Positions 13,894 to 27,494 of a stretch of DNA of 64,000 nt are shown piece by piece. The stretch lies in NCBI GenBank assembly GCA_949152475.1, contig OX424563.1, positions 4,933,001 through 4,997,000 on the forward strand. The letters are read 5' to 3'. Below the pieces are notes generated by a model. That model saw nothing but the letters and a program-made list of their open reading frames with translations. It had not been told where the DNA came from and did not search any database. The position numbers and the translations under genes are program-made. Position 1 is the stretch's first letter. Every line of letters begins with the position of its first letter. The stretch is from Terebella lapidaria (lineage: Eukaryota; Annelida; Polychaeta; Terebellida; Terebellidae).

Positions 13894-16800
13894 ATTCACA
13901 TCTCAGGCAGGGTGAACAGACGAGCTGTTACCATGGTTATGAATCTGTTACCATAGTTATCGTCTATTAGCATGGTTACACCGTGAGTGCTCATACACTG
14001 CCACCCACACACATTTACAAATCAGTTACCATGGATACTCGATCTTGTGTGGGCTGAAGTGGCCATCTTCCCACAACATGAAGAATGAATTACTGAAACT
14101 GTGATCAGGTGTCTACAATGGGCTCCAATTAATCTACATGCAAGCAATTCAATATTATAATATAATCTTGTCGGAATAAAGGAAAATGTGTGACAGTGAG
14201 GCTTTTTGAAATGACAAAATGAAGAGGAAGCCAACTTTTCAAACACCCACACAGAATGTCTATTTTTAACTACTTCCGAGTAATTCTGAATTTCTGATGC
14301 CTTCAACTTGTTCCAACTCGATCCACAAAGGATCCCACCAAGATCGGGAATGTGAGCTAGAGGCAGCTCTAATTAGTAATTCCTCTAAAAACAAAGCTTT
14401 TTGTTTTCATAAACGTGGCTGTTCCAGATGTTATGCAGCAAGAATAATTACAAGTGTTCTCTCACAACACCTACCTAGCGAATAATAAGTCATGGACCCC
14501 CCCCCCCCCCACACACACACACACATCAGCAGGGACAATAACAGCAGGAACAACACTTTTAAATGGTTCCAATGAATGAACTGGAAAAAAATATTTTTTC
14601 CCCAAGCACCGTGAAAACTTGCAGGTGGTTAGAGTAAAATTAGAATCTTCATATTAACCTCAACAGCTTTGTCTCGATTGTACGTATATTCTTACAGCAA
14701 TACCCTCAATTTCATTCTAAATATACTAGTATATATTTCAAACTTTCATTTTGTTTTATTTACTTATTTATTCAATCGTCAATGCTAAAAATGGTGCAGG
14801 ATACGAGGCGAGAAAAATACCATCTACTGAAATGTGCGCCATGTTGGCTACAGCAGAATTCCTAAACACTGAGTTTAATAATATGCTTCTAACCGGCAAG
14901 CGCCAGTAATTGTACCTAGTAATGCACATCAACATAAATTATTCATTCTTCGATTAGGACAGGACTAGGTCACAGCCAAACATCGATACAGCCTGGTGCA
15001 GTGAGAGAAAACAGACAGTGCTGCACTCTAGTGAATGGATCATGAACCAAATCTGTCATCACTTTCAGAGAGACAGCAATGACCGAGGAAAAACAGAGTG
15101 TGGTGTCTGAATCATCATGTAAACATGTAGGGTGGATTTGATTTCTAGGTAATGAACCGACAGGAATATTGTGAAAATCATATTCATCTAGAAATCTTAA
15201 TGAGTTCTACATATGAAAACTATCAACAAAATTATATCGTCAAAGTAAAGTGTAAATAAAAAGCCTACGTAGTTTGTTGTAAATATCACGCATACTAATA
15301 TTTAGTTATGTTGAAATCCTTGAAATGAACATTTCAAGAAAAAATTGCATGTAAAATTGAATTAAACTGTTCCTTTTTGACTTTGTAAAATGACATCATA
15401 TATCAATCTCAAAATTCTAATACTAGTACTTCATAATTTACATCATAATCATGGTGAGAGTTCCTTGTTCCGCTCACTGATGTACGCTTCTAATCATGGT
15501 AATGAGCTGTAGCGTGTGTGTGGGAGGACCCCAGGGCTGTTTTCTGGACCGTAATTACAGCAAATACATGTAGTACTGCAGTAGTAACCAGATGTCCAAT
15601 GAACATGTTTTTTTTGTCAGGATGTGTAGGACTTCGTAAATGAGGCAAGTTATCCAAAATAGTCTGGATTTGCCTGGCACTATATCTGATATTGAAATAT
15701 TTTATCCTCAATCTACATGTATATGTCAAACAATGCTTGAGTTCAAAACAAGAAAAAATTCTGACTTACTAATTAGGTAACCAAGGTATCAACTCATCAT
15801 TATGGAGTTATCAACTTATCAAGATAAGTTATATAAACCGCCAAGTGACTTGTAACACACCCCTGTTCTAAGCCAGACATTTTCATTCCTGCACAGAACA
15901 CAGTATAGGATTTTTCACAGGTGATCAACTCACCATAGATCAGTTCATTGAACCCCAATCAATCAACTGATATAGGACAGGAAGTTTACCTTTGCAACCT
16001 GTTCTGATTGCTTTACACTTCTTTTCTTTATTTCCTGCGTGCAAATACTGTGGTACAAGACAAAATAGCCACTGATGCTGTGAATGACACTGTTTTGGTC
16101 ACTCCTGAGTGACCCTTGTGTTATCTCAGAGCTCGGTACACCAGGAAACTATGGAGGACAGACAACAGACGGATGCGAGTCCTTCACTGCACTTCCACCC
16201 GTACTTAACTACAGGCTTCCTGCCAGCCAATATATCACACACTGATCACCTTACTATAGGTGATACTAATAACCGACTGTACTGCTACCCAAGGCTGTCC
16301 CCTGCCAATATATCTGTTAGTTGTCATTACATATGTGACATTATATACCTCACATATACCTGTGTGTATGTATAGCGGAGCCCTGGCATACTTAAAGCCC
16401 TCCAGGTTTCCAGCAGTGATGACAGTCATGACTATGCTCATGACGGGACCAAAGCAGGCGACTGTCCACGATAATGAATTGTTTCCAGGCAGGTTCCACG
16501 ACAGTGGAATCATCACAACAAGACATTTCTGACAAAAAAAGCTGTGATTGTTCCAGCCATACTGAATGGACGTCAAGGCCTTGGAAGAACTTTGGTGTGA
16601 AGCACGATACTCAACCTAAAAAATTCAGGTTAAGACCAAAGTTCAGTCATTTTCATACCTCTCAGCCTCAGACAGATTTGTCCAGCGTGTTGAGTTCCAG
16701 AAATAACTGTTTTGTTCTAAGATGCATTGTACCTGAAATATCCCCGTAAAATATAAAATCCCAGACAAATTTTGCGAACGAATTTTAGGTCAAGGTTAAA

Positions 16801-18669
16801 GTTCACCCTAGAAGATTTAAACTCAGTTCATCGTCTAAAAACCAAACCAAGAGAATAGAATCCTGCTATAAAAACCATTTAAAAGGCATTCCTGCTGAAC
16901 TACATGCATATTCAGACTTTGTTTGTCTATTGCATGCAAATTCAGATTTTATGGAGATTCCAAGCTATGAATTTTTCTATGTATTTTGATCATTTTTGAT
17001 ATGACATAATTCAAGCACATGTTGTTTTCATAGCATAAAATCCTGTTGTATTTTGTTTTTGCAAGGATGATTGATGTTTGGCAGGCTTTCTTTCTTCAAT
17101 ACCGTTCCCATGGCAACAAACCAGGCAAATTTGTAACCTCTGGAGTAACCACGGGAACCACAAAAGAGTACAAACTGCCGGCACTTACCTGTTGTTATGC
17201 CAGCTACCACAGAATGTTATTTATCAATATTTATCATGAGAGCCTCGCTCGTGTGCCGCATTCCTGCACAAAACCATACTTTAACGTCCTATGTGTTGAC
17301 TTCGTTTGAGACAATATGCGATACATTATGCATCCAGTAGAGGACTGACAGAAAAGGTCCATGTTGTTGGCAAGGTACATAATGTCATTGGCGTGCCTTT
17401 GTCGGAGGTGACATCACATCATACATGCACTTGTGAGTGTCCAAAGTGATGATGCCAGTGATCAAATCAACCGTAACACAAAGATTTGACAACAGACTGG
17501 AGAGAGTCTGGCATAATAATGTGGTCAATGACATGTACATATGTATGTATGTCAACTGTCAGGTAGAGCGGAATCCTGAATTGTCTCCTCTCCGAAATAG
17601 AACATGAGAACTGGCTTACAGCAATAACACAGGGTTTTGTTTCATCTTCGATTTCCTTTTTAAAGCAATTAGGTATTAATCACTTGATGCTCTCGACCTT
17701 TGTTTCTCTGCTGTGTAAAGGTTTCGAAAAACTACCACCTGAGGAACACAAACTGGGGTATATGTACATGATGTATTTTGAACAGATTATACACAGAAGC
17801 CTGATGAATAAAAGTAGTGAATAAACATATTAATCAATAGAGTGTGAAAGTTATGTTTTGCATCTGAATATATTATAAAGTTTAAACAAACATAGTTTGG
17901 TGCACACAGAAAAGACAGAACACAGGAACAATTGATATCCTGTGAACTTCAAGCAATCAGAAACCTTAAGTTACACGCTATGGATCAGATTTTCGTTCTC
18001 TTAGTCTGCGTCTTTCCAGTTACTTTCACATGTTCACCTCGTGAATTGTCTGGTCACAATTGTTATCTAGATGTGATCGTAATTTAATTTTTCTCAATCA
18101 CGTCAAGTTCAAGTGATGTGTGTTTGAAAACTGTAGGTGTAAGTACAGGCAAGCAAAGTATGTGCAGGAGGATGATACATCACCACTCTGTGTAGAATAC
18201 ACTGAATCTTGTGCCAACAACATTCAAAATTTCATACACTGTTTTCTTGATAGCAGAAATACATAAGAGATCTCTCATATGTATTTCTGTTGATAGTGAG
18301 AAGGCATTCAAGAGCCAGTAATCATGGTAAAGCTCGAAGCAATCCGACAGATTCAGTGAATTCTATAATAGGTATATGATGCATATGAAACTATAGACTA
18401 CATGTATGTACATACACATTAAATGGAACCCAAAAAATATTTTCAATCATTTCAATTTTCATTTCAATTATTCCAGTAGAACTTTTTTGTCCTAATTTCT
18501 CTCCCATTAGTAGCCTTCCATGAAGCCTTCCATGAGATCCATGAATATTATCGTACATCAATTTCTTTCAATAAAACAAACACTTCATGCACAGAATGAC
18601 AATATTTTCTGGGTTCAGAGTTTTTGATTTCCCTTGCCATGGACGTGATAACAAGCCGGCAGTACTCAC

Positions 18670-18803
18670 CTTGACTGGTGACGCTGGTCTAGTTTTCAAC
18701 CTTGCCCGTGCAGTTCCGAGTCGTCGATGGCGACCAGAAAGCAGCACTCCCCAGCACCTGGTCTCCAATGTCCACCACACCTCGTTCACACTACGTCCCG
18801 GCC
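18670..18803 (-). other. Candidate internal exon, product unknown
   Basis: On the minus strand the segment is preceded by TTGTAAACTCTGTAG and followed by AAG/GTGAGTACTG, a near-consensus donor. One frame is open through all 134 nt (it contains NEVWWTLETRCWGVLL). A second frame reads GVVDIGDQVLGSAAFWS, which resembles the GDxVxG loop of quinone-oxidoreductase-like proteins but is interrupted by stops. No partner exon was found nearby. It could be a pseudo-exon. Confidence 0.25.
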
Positions 18804-21800
18804 CTACAGAGTTTACAACAAATATACTTGAAGGAAATGTGGATATAGGCTCCAAATACATGTATATACATCACAAAATACATAAACAATCTAGTATACC
18901 TAAAACGCTACACAGTTTACTCACATTAACTACCGGTACTAATTCCCTATGGATGTATTTTATATTAAGCTACTTATCGAGATGTAACATACCGGGTCTG
19001 GTATAATGTGCATGTAGGTTGTAAAAGTGCTGTTCTAAGGTTCATAAAATCATTTTACATGAAAAGGAGTACAAATATGTATCTTCAAACTGACAATTTT
19101 CAAATATACCATGCGACCTACTGTATGTGTGTGTGAGTGGGGAGGGGGGGGGGGGGGGTTGAGTTTTTGCGATCATAATGACCTTCAACTTGAAATAAAA
19201 TTGTTGAAATTTTACATTGAATTTTACACAATCAGTTATTTGCAACAGATAAATTTTTATAGCTTTTCAGTAACAGCAAAAATAACACTGCTTCACTGAA
19301 AAGAAAGTTAGAAAAAAATTGTTCTCAAGAATTTCGTACAAAAAAGTTAATGCTCCGTTTTTTTTGGCTGCGCACCCCCGAATGTGAACAGCCATACACT
19401 GACAGAAAGTGGCGGGATGGAAGAATAGTCAGCGAGAGACCTTGAAGAACGGACACACAGACGGACACAGGCCATGAAATGTCTCATTTTGGCTGGGCTT
19501 GCTCAGCAGGGAGCAGAGAAAACAACCTCCGATAGGCGCTTCCTCTTAAACAGCTGCCATGTTCTCTATAATTGCAGTCTATCTGTGGCACTTTTGCGGC
19601 GAATAAGCTCGAGTTTTTTTCTGTTGTCTTTTCTTTCGGAATCAATTCAGTGTCAGTATCCTCTGAAGTATGCACCACCTACCACCGTCGGACAACAACC
19701 ACAACAATACCTCGTGTGGCATGGCAGCCTACTTCTATGTGCATGCCTTTTGGCGGCAGAAAGCGACACACATTATATATCACCTTTCAGATATCACGTA
19801 CCTAATGTAGACAAGAGAGCAACAAGTGATACTTAGCATTCTACTGCCTTTGGTCTGCAATATGCCGTGTTGCAGGTACATTGACACATGTTCTACTGTA
19901 CTGAGAACCAGTATTTAAAAGGGTTACATTTGTCGGATTTGTCATTCAGTTAATAATGCATTACCATGATACAATACCGGGCGAGAATGAGATCTCATTA
20001 CAACATCTAGATGCTCTTTTCACCACGTGCCTCCTGGCAGAAGGATTAGTCCAACAAAACATGAAAACATTTCCTCAAGTTTATCTGTGAAAGCACCTGC
20101 TCACGAGAAAAACGTACAACAAAACTAATTCCACCCCAATATTTGGACAAGGCTGTGCCGGGCCGTTGTTATTTTTACCACAGTACCATTTGTTGTATTT
20201 CACTTTGAACTGTTGAATTCACAGAAAGCCTTGCTGTATTAACATGATAATGATTACCAGTAACACAAGACCACTGAAATGTCATATACAGCAAAACAAA
20301 TAGTAAAACTCAAAACTTCATCAATACCTCACAGCCATATTATATCTCGAACATGAAAACTCAATACCTATATTCTACCTTATATTAAACTAGAATTATT
20401 ACCCAGATGGAGTTTCATGTCACGTTTGAGAAATAACACCAGGTTATTTATGCGTTATGTTGACTTTTATTACATCAATAGTACTCTGAAGCCTCTAATG
20501 TTTAACTGGATGAGCAATACAAATAATACCTTACATCTGGCCTCAAATGTCGAATGAATGTGAGAGAGTTCAATATTTGGCAAATTGCCAAACATCTCCA
20601 AATATTAAAATTATATCCATATATGCATGTAAAATTATGAATTTACAATGGATAACGTCCAATGTAACAATCATAAAACATTGTGAAATTTTCATACTGA
20701 TTGATAACTTGACATCTCTGCAACTCAAAGTAGAAGTGCTTTCATCCCACTCACAATGTTCATGAACATGATTGCTGGCTGGTTCCATGATGTGTACATG
20801 TAAATGTAGATTTTGTCAATCTTATTTAGAGATATTGATCTTTTTTTTTTTTTTTGTCTGATGCATAGTTCAATAGTCATGAAATGTCTGAGCCATTTCA
20901 ATACACCTTAATACATCATGAATATTGTTGGATACTGTTGCCATGGCAACAATTCGGGTGACTGCATGGCCACCTTCCCTGCTTCCCACCCACTTTGTGC
21001 TATTTATAGACATTTCCCAGCCATAAAAATTCCCCAGGCCCTGGAAATCCTTGGATGAAAACTAATGAGGGGGCTGCACCCTGGGGGTAGCCATGGGTAA
21101 CCGTGGTAACTGTGAGGGTAGCCGTACACATGTACACTGGGACCCAGACAGCGGCACACCCATAAACTATCCATAAACCCGCAACCATGAGGCATAAAAT
21201 ACTCCATGATCTACAGCGATAAAATGGCTTGCTCCACTGAATGAACACTCCAACCAACATTGCCTCAGACACAAATCACAAACACAATTCCAAACAAGAT
21301 GTATAACGTAGGAGGAAGAGCGAAGGCTCAATGTAAAGGAAGGTTAGCAGAATAATATATTTTACATGTTGTTCAATGCAATAAAAAAATCAGTTGTTTC
21401 ACAGGACTCAGTGATGGTTTTTCTATACTATTAACATGCCACATTCCAACAAAACAAACTCGAAATATAAATATCTCAAAAAGAGGCCTAATAATATTTC
21501 GCCCTAAGCTCATATTGAACAGCAGTCTGACTACAAAAACTAGTAGTCTAAAAAGTTCTGACAACATTCGGCATTACTTTGTAAACCTAGCACACTGTGC
21601 AAACGCAATACTCCACTCAGCAGGCTACTGAAAGTATTGAAGGTCAAAAGAAACAGATCTATGACCACTTCTCTTCCATATTTGGCACCTATTACCACAC
21701 AAAACAACCCCCGCCCCCCCCCCCCTCCCCTTAAGAACCAGAGCAGGTTTTACAGCTCACCATCTCCTAGCCCATCTCCATATGGTTTCCACGTGGGTCC

Positions 21801-23219
21801 CCACAACACCACGAGGCCTCGACAGACAGACGGCGGCGTACACACACATTGTGAGGTGTCATGTTACCGTTCTCGTCACTGTATCTAACCAGAGCTTTTG
21901 TCGTAAATTATTGATCCAGACACCGTTGGACAGAGTGTTATGTCTGTCCGTGGTACTACACTCGCCTGTAATATTGCCATCTCCAAGAGATACTCAGCCC
22001 TAAAACATGGCCATCGCTGCGAAAATTACCAAGCCTCTCCTGTTCATATTGAGTTGTCATGGAATCGAAGGTTCTTTCCAAACATTCCGCAGCATGCGTG
22101 TTTTTCGATTCAAGTATTGGCACGATTGCCTTGAAAAGTTTGTGATCAACTCCGAATACTTGTGCACACAGCAGATCCACAGCTGTCCTTTGAATACATG
22201 GCGACTGTACATGGTAACATATTCAGTGAATCAGTACACGTACAGAGTTTATAGTTAACATTAAAAAACACAGTGGACTGGTATTCCTCATTAGTTGCTG
22301 TTATTACCGTAAAAACTGTATCATATTGATCGCAACACTGTTATTCGAACAGTACCATTTGAATATTTTGTTTTACATTTTTAAGCCTCATTACCGATCT
22401 TGAAAACTGCACATAGATTAAGTGGCATATATATATAACAATGGTAATCATGTTGAAAATTCAAATATACATCAGAAAACAGCTGAACTAATATCATTAT
22501 GCGATAAACGACAAGCTCTAGCCACGGACACAACCCATCGTAAGTTGGCAATCCTTGGTGATTATTATGTTGTTATGCTATATTTTGATGTTGAATGGAT
22601 GTGTGCTTTATAATTGATTATATTCAGACTTCTGTCTTCTAACTCAAAAACACCACACTTGCACATTCTTCATTGGCGAAATGAAATTCGAAAATTCACT
22701 AAAATTCCCATGATCCAATTTGGGGTCAAAATTTCACATTGGGAGTAGATTGCCAACTTTTTTAGTTTTAAAGATAGAAGTCTGAAATTTGGTGAAGAAA
22801 TTTTTTTTTTTTTTTTCAAAATAAAAATCAATGAAAAAAAAATAAAAAATAAAAAATAAAGGAAATCAAATTATTAAACCAAACTTTAGCACAATTCAAC
22901 ACAATTTACCGGTATGCTGATGATCACTTGAGGTATGAACGATTATAGTGCAATTTCTCATGCTGTGATTATATCATTATCACCCGATATTTTTATACTC
23001 TGGCATTGAAACCTTCTTAATACAATTTGCATTAGATAACTGTCGACAATAATATTTCTTTACAACCTATATTTCAATATTTGGTTCATATTCTGATCCA
23101 GAATATTTTTCCATTGATGTGCTGCCGAATCTGGTTCAACCTCAATAATTATAAAAGTTGAAAGATTGAGATTACTGTACATTGCAATATCAGGTTTGAT
23201 CCAGTTTACCTGAAATTCA

Positions 23220-23341
23220 ATACACATGTCATATACACAATCAATCTTATAAACATGATAAAAGTGACCTTGTGACTGGCAATAAATTTTGATGAATCTC
23301 AAGACTGCATACATGTGGGATGATAGGGAATCTGTAAATAC
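23220..23341 (-). other. Candidate internal exon, product unknown
   Basis: The minus strand shows a T-rich acceptor ending in TTTACAG and a TTTCAG/GTAAAC donor around 122 nt with exactly one open frame (it includes AVLRFIKIYCQSQGHFYHVY). No family was recognised. A chance open frame of this length is not rare, so the splice borders carry most of the weight. Confidence 0.2.
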
Positions 23342-26300
23342 TAACAAATGGTTGTCACACAAGTCTGCAAGAGAGAAAAGAAGACCAGAATATTGTCAGA
23401 TTAGAATTATCGTCAGTGTGGATGGGAGCACAATATAACGAGTATAGATGATAATGGCAACAGAGCAATCAGGCCGCCACTGACGACTAGCAAACTGTGT
23501 GTCTAGTGATGGATGACGAGTGTTTTGGCAGATAAGTTATATCAGAATGAATTTGTTATCTGTGTCAATGTGTGATAAATCTGCTCGCCTCAGCTCAAAA
23601 TGTTTTTCTTGTATAATATCAAAGCAAGCTTCATCTTGCTGGTATAAATCTACTCAAATTTGTTCTTAAATTAGTACATATTGTTTAATTATTAGTGCTC
23701 AAAGTTTCCCCTTGTATATTCGAACAAAAGAGTGTTGTTTGTGTCATTGGGTTGTTTATTGGGGTATCCTATTGATTGATTTTTTTTTCTTGCTAAAGAT
23801 CAAGAAACTAATTGAATTGCATTATTCTTTTAGGTTTCAGTTTTTACTTCAATGATAGTTGTTTTCAAGCAATTGAGATTCATGTAGATCTTGGGTTACC
23901 AAGCGATAAGGCCACCAAAACATTCAGGCGGCCCCCTACATCATAGATCTACGGTTTCAGATCGTGTGAGGAATGTCCGTGGAGAGACTTAGGTAAAAAG
24001 AATAAAAGTCCTGAAAATGATTGACTAGACTAGATCTAAATTTACATCTAAAAGACCAGTTTCTCATTGCTAGAACTGATCATGTAGATCAATGTAGAAA
24101 TGTATGAAAAGTTGACTGTTATGTTCAACGACCAGGCAGAGTAGTGACATGAAACGACAGTCAGGGCCCTGAAGCTGAACAGGGGCTGTTCAGACCAGAG
24201 AAATACACCAAAATCAGATGATCAAGTCATTGGCATCGATATATATTCATGTCAATTATTTAGAATGAGCACGTACAGCGCGAGAACATTATGCCCAGGT
24301 TAATGGAGAACTGCAGAAGACAGTCGGCGTATTGCCTTATGACCCGCTGAGGTGAGCTGTCAATCAACATGTCGCTCGCCCTGCCGCCGACGAAATAGGT
24401 CACCCGAGTACATTTCGATTCGACTTTTTAGACCGCTCTAAAACGCAACCTATGCACCATATCGCATCAAATTTGAGCGTGAAACATTGCTTGTATGAAT
24501 ACCTACCCGATCCGGATGTAAACGGACGCCACTTTGCCAATCTGAAGGAATATATTAACTTATTAACCACTCCCCAGTTGGTTTTCGTGAAACCATTTCT
24601 TGCGTTTCCGGTAGGAAGTGAAGAAAGTGGGTGATCCCGATTGGCTAATAAAGAGCGATAAATTTGTGATCACCAAGATAAAATGCCATAACATGATAAA
24701 TCAATCATTCTGTGCTAACATATGCCGATAAAATCACAGATATCAGTTAATTTTTTTCAATGTAATATGTATATTAGTTTGCATTTTTCACAGTCATTCA
24801 CCAGGAGGCAGCACTTTAATCTTAAACTGTTTCTTCTCTTATTCCATAGGTGACAGCACCCACATAGGCTTTTCGCGGGAAAGTGAATCGCAGTGGGCCT
24901 AGCAGGGGTGGATCCAGGAACTTACCGTAGGTAGGAGGTCAGAGCTCTAGGGGGGAGGGGGGATTAGGACGGGGGGCGCTCAAGGACCAGAATCTTCAGC
25001 TTCTTTTCTTTCTCCTTTTCATCATTCTCATACAGTATTTGCTTGTTTAATATACATGTATTGTTGTTGATGATGAAATAAATGAAATGAATTGAAATCT
25101 TCGATGTAAGCCTATTGATCTATCATATGTAATTCACCACGGCGTTCGGAACATTTACGGATAAGTAGGCTACCCAACAGCTAGTCGATTTCTGATTTTT
25201 GAAGGGGGTTTTTTATCAAAAGGGAGAGAAATCACGTTATCCATTAGATCTCATTTGGGTGGAATATTTAAACAGAAAAAAGGTTCTTTGATTTTGTTAG
25301 GGTTGAATATAAAAGTTGGAAATTTCATCTGCCGTTACACGTATTTAGGCCTAGGCCTATATTGTTGCCCTTGCATGAATTGAGAGGCCTAGGCCTGCTG
25401 ATTCAACACGTAGGCCCTAGATAGCAATGAATAGGGCCTAAGTTGAGGATCAGCTGATCTCCCATCTTTACCTTCCACCACCTGTGAAAGTCTGATGATC
25501 AATAGTATAGGCTAGTTTTTTATGTAATCGATGTATCATAGATATTGTACCGATAGATCTATATGGCCATAATTAACCAACTAAAATATTCAGAACGCCC
25601 TTTTTAATCGTCATATTATCGACCCAATCGAGCAATGAACAGTCTTCCAAACTGACCTGTCCTAACTCCATAGACAAAAATAATAATTGCATGCTGATTC
25701 CTTATTCTACGTTTTTTTTTATTTGGAGCTCAATTCTAGAGCCTAAAGCCAGTAGGCCTAGGCCTATACAAAGCTGGGCTTAGGCCTATATTTTTAAATA
25801 AGCCTACTTGTGTGCCCGTTGGTAGATTTTTACATAAATCATAGGAATGATCAATATTGATCATTATCGAAATCTAAATTATGTATTTATTTCCATTTCA
25901 ACTGACCCATGCATGTACGCCCTCCGCCCCCCCCCCCCCCCCCCCCCCCCCCCGAACTCTCAGCGATGTACAGTGATACTACCGGTAATTGTTGTGAATG
26001 AACATTTTTGGCCAACTCAGCCCAGGTGCATTAATAATATGAAACAGTCACACAGACAGACACATTGCCCATCAACCCCAGAATGTATACAATGCCCTCA
26101 GGCATGTACAGTATGTTTATGTTTAGGCCTGTTGCAACACCAATCGATGTGGTCACATGTATACATCTCGCTGAAATAAGTTGGGGTATATGATTGCAAG
26201 GGATGTTAAAGTAAAATGTTATGATTTATATGCAACAAAAGTATAGGACGTTATGCACAAATATTAATTTATCAGCACAGTTTCATTTCGACCATGAAGA

Positions 26301-26560
26301 AGGAAGGTAGGTTAATTTGCAGTGTACTAGTATATTACATACCCTGTAGCGGTACTGTACGTGTATAAGTACGTGTCACCTTCCGTGAAGCATGTTGCAA
26401 AAGAACACAAAAAAACGACCGCAATATATACCTTCTGCAATACTCATAACATAATACAACATTATCTTTAAATTTGCACAAAGTCAGAGTTGTATTCTCA
26501 TTTGATATTTTTGCATTCATTCAATAGACGTATATCACTGAATGTTAATACCAATGATTG

Positions 26561-27220
26561 TAATCAGTGGCGGATCCGGGGGAATGTATAATCGTAACGA
26601 AAACTGATAGGCTACGACTTCCACACACAGATTATCCTGGTGAAGAGAATGGAGGAGGTGCACCCCCCCCCCCCCCCCCCAAAAAAAAAAAACACAAAGG
26701 GCGGTGTGAAGTATGTATCACCCCCCTGAATTTGCCCCCTAATATTTGATTTCATCATATTACAACAAACTTCTAAAAATGCGATGCAAGCGCATATAAA
26801 TCTAGTATGGTTGCATAATAAATTGTGCGGTGGATTTTTTATTTCACCAAAATCTCGAAGAATTGTGTTCCTATAAAAGTGTAATGGACATCTGCATAAG
26901 GAGCCCAGGGTGAAAACTTCCTCATTCATTGAATCCAGAACTGGCTATATACACGACAATACTGAGCCATCCAAATCGGATCCTGTAGCAAGAAAAATTT
27001 TTAGGGAAAAAATACGTCAAAATATGATGGAAACCAATGTATGCTCTAGAAAATAGAAATGCTTCCAAGAGCTCAAAAAGGGAAATTTTCCGGGGGGAGC
27101 GGGGAATAACGGTGCCCCTGACCCCCAGAGCGCATGCCCCTCTACAAAAACATCAATCCACCCCACTGTTCCATCCCCCCCCCCCCCTCCCAATGAAAAT
27201 CCTGGATCCGTCACTGATTA
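26561..27220. mobile_element. 660-bp element with CAGTGRCGGATCC inverted ends
   Basis: The left end TAATCAGTGGCGGATCCG matches the right end reverse complemented (TAATCAGTGACGGATCCA). A poly-C/poly-A block lies at about 26662-26692 and a second C-rich block at about 27175. No transposase is present. A related end (GTGGATCCAGG) occurs alone near 24908. The element lies about 275 bp upstream of the first recognised tetraspanin exon. Confidence 0.6.
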
Positions 27221-27494
27221 TAATAGACTTAACAAGTACGTTAAAGTCACCAAGGAATATTTAATTCTAATTTGTTGAGCCTGCAATTCATCAGGCAGAG
27301 ATGAAAATATTATGCATGAGTGAACGTCTGATCAATGCACTAAAAATTAATATTTCCATAATCAGAAAATACAAATTTGCATCAACACGAAAGGAAGCGA
27401 CACACTAAGATCGAGATTAGCAGGCCCAAATACCACGGTCCTGGTGGGAAATCAACCAGTGACCATGCCGTCTGTATAGAACCGTCTGCTTTAG

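Larger units (their letters stand above)
13894..26560. other. Long gene-poor stretch with isolated exon-like segments
   Basis: No gene was identified in 12.7 kb. Minus-strand segments 18670-18803 and 23220-23341 have convincing splice borders and one open frame each, but no recognised product. RFX X-box-like palindromes occur at 17104-17117 and 20937-20950, and GTTACCATGG half-sites cluster at 13927-14040. Simple tracts: C/CA near 14500, G near 19140, T near 20845 and 22800, C near 21715 and 25927. A cluster of AGGCCT palindromes lies at 25347-25790. A CpG-rich patch at 24300-24620 could be a promoter. Open frames at 18587-19006 and 19474-19836 were judged chance. Confidence 0.4.

Noticed and set aside
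18587..19006. 139-codon plus-strand frame
   Set aside because: It runs across a convincing minus-strand splice pair and then through AT-rich low-complexity sequence. No family features.
19474..19836. 120-codon ATG-initiated plus frame with a hydrophobic start
   Set aside because: No cleavage-site pattern, conserved domain or splice context was recognised, and the composition looks like chance.
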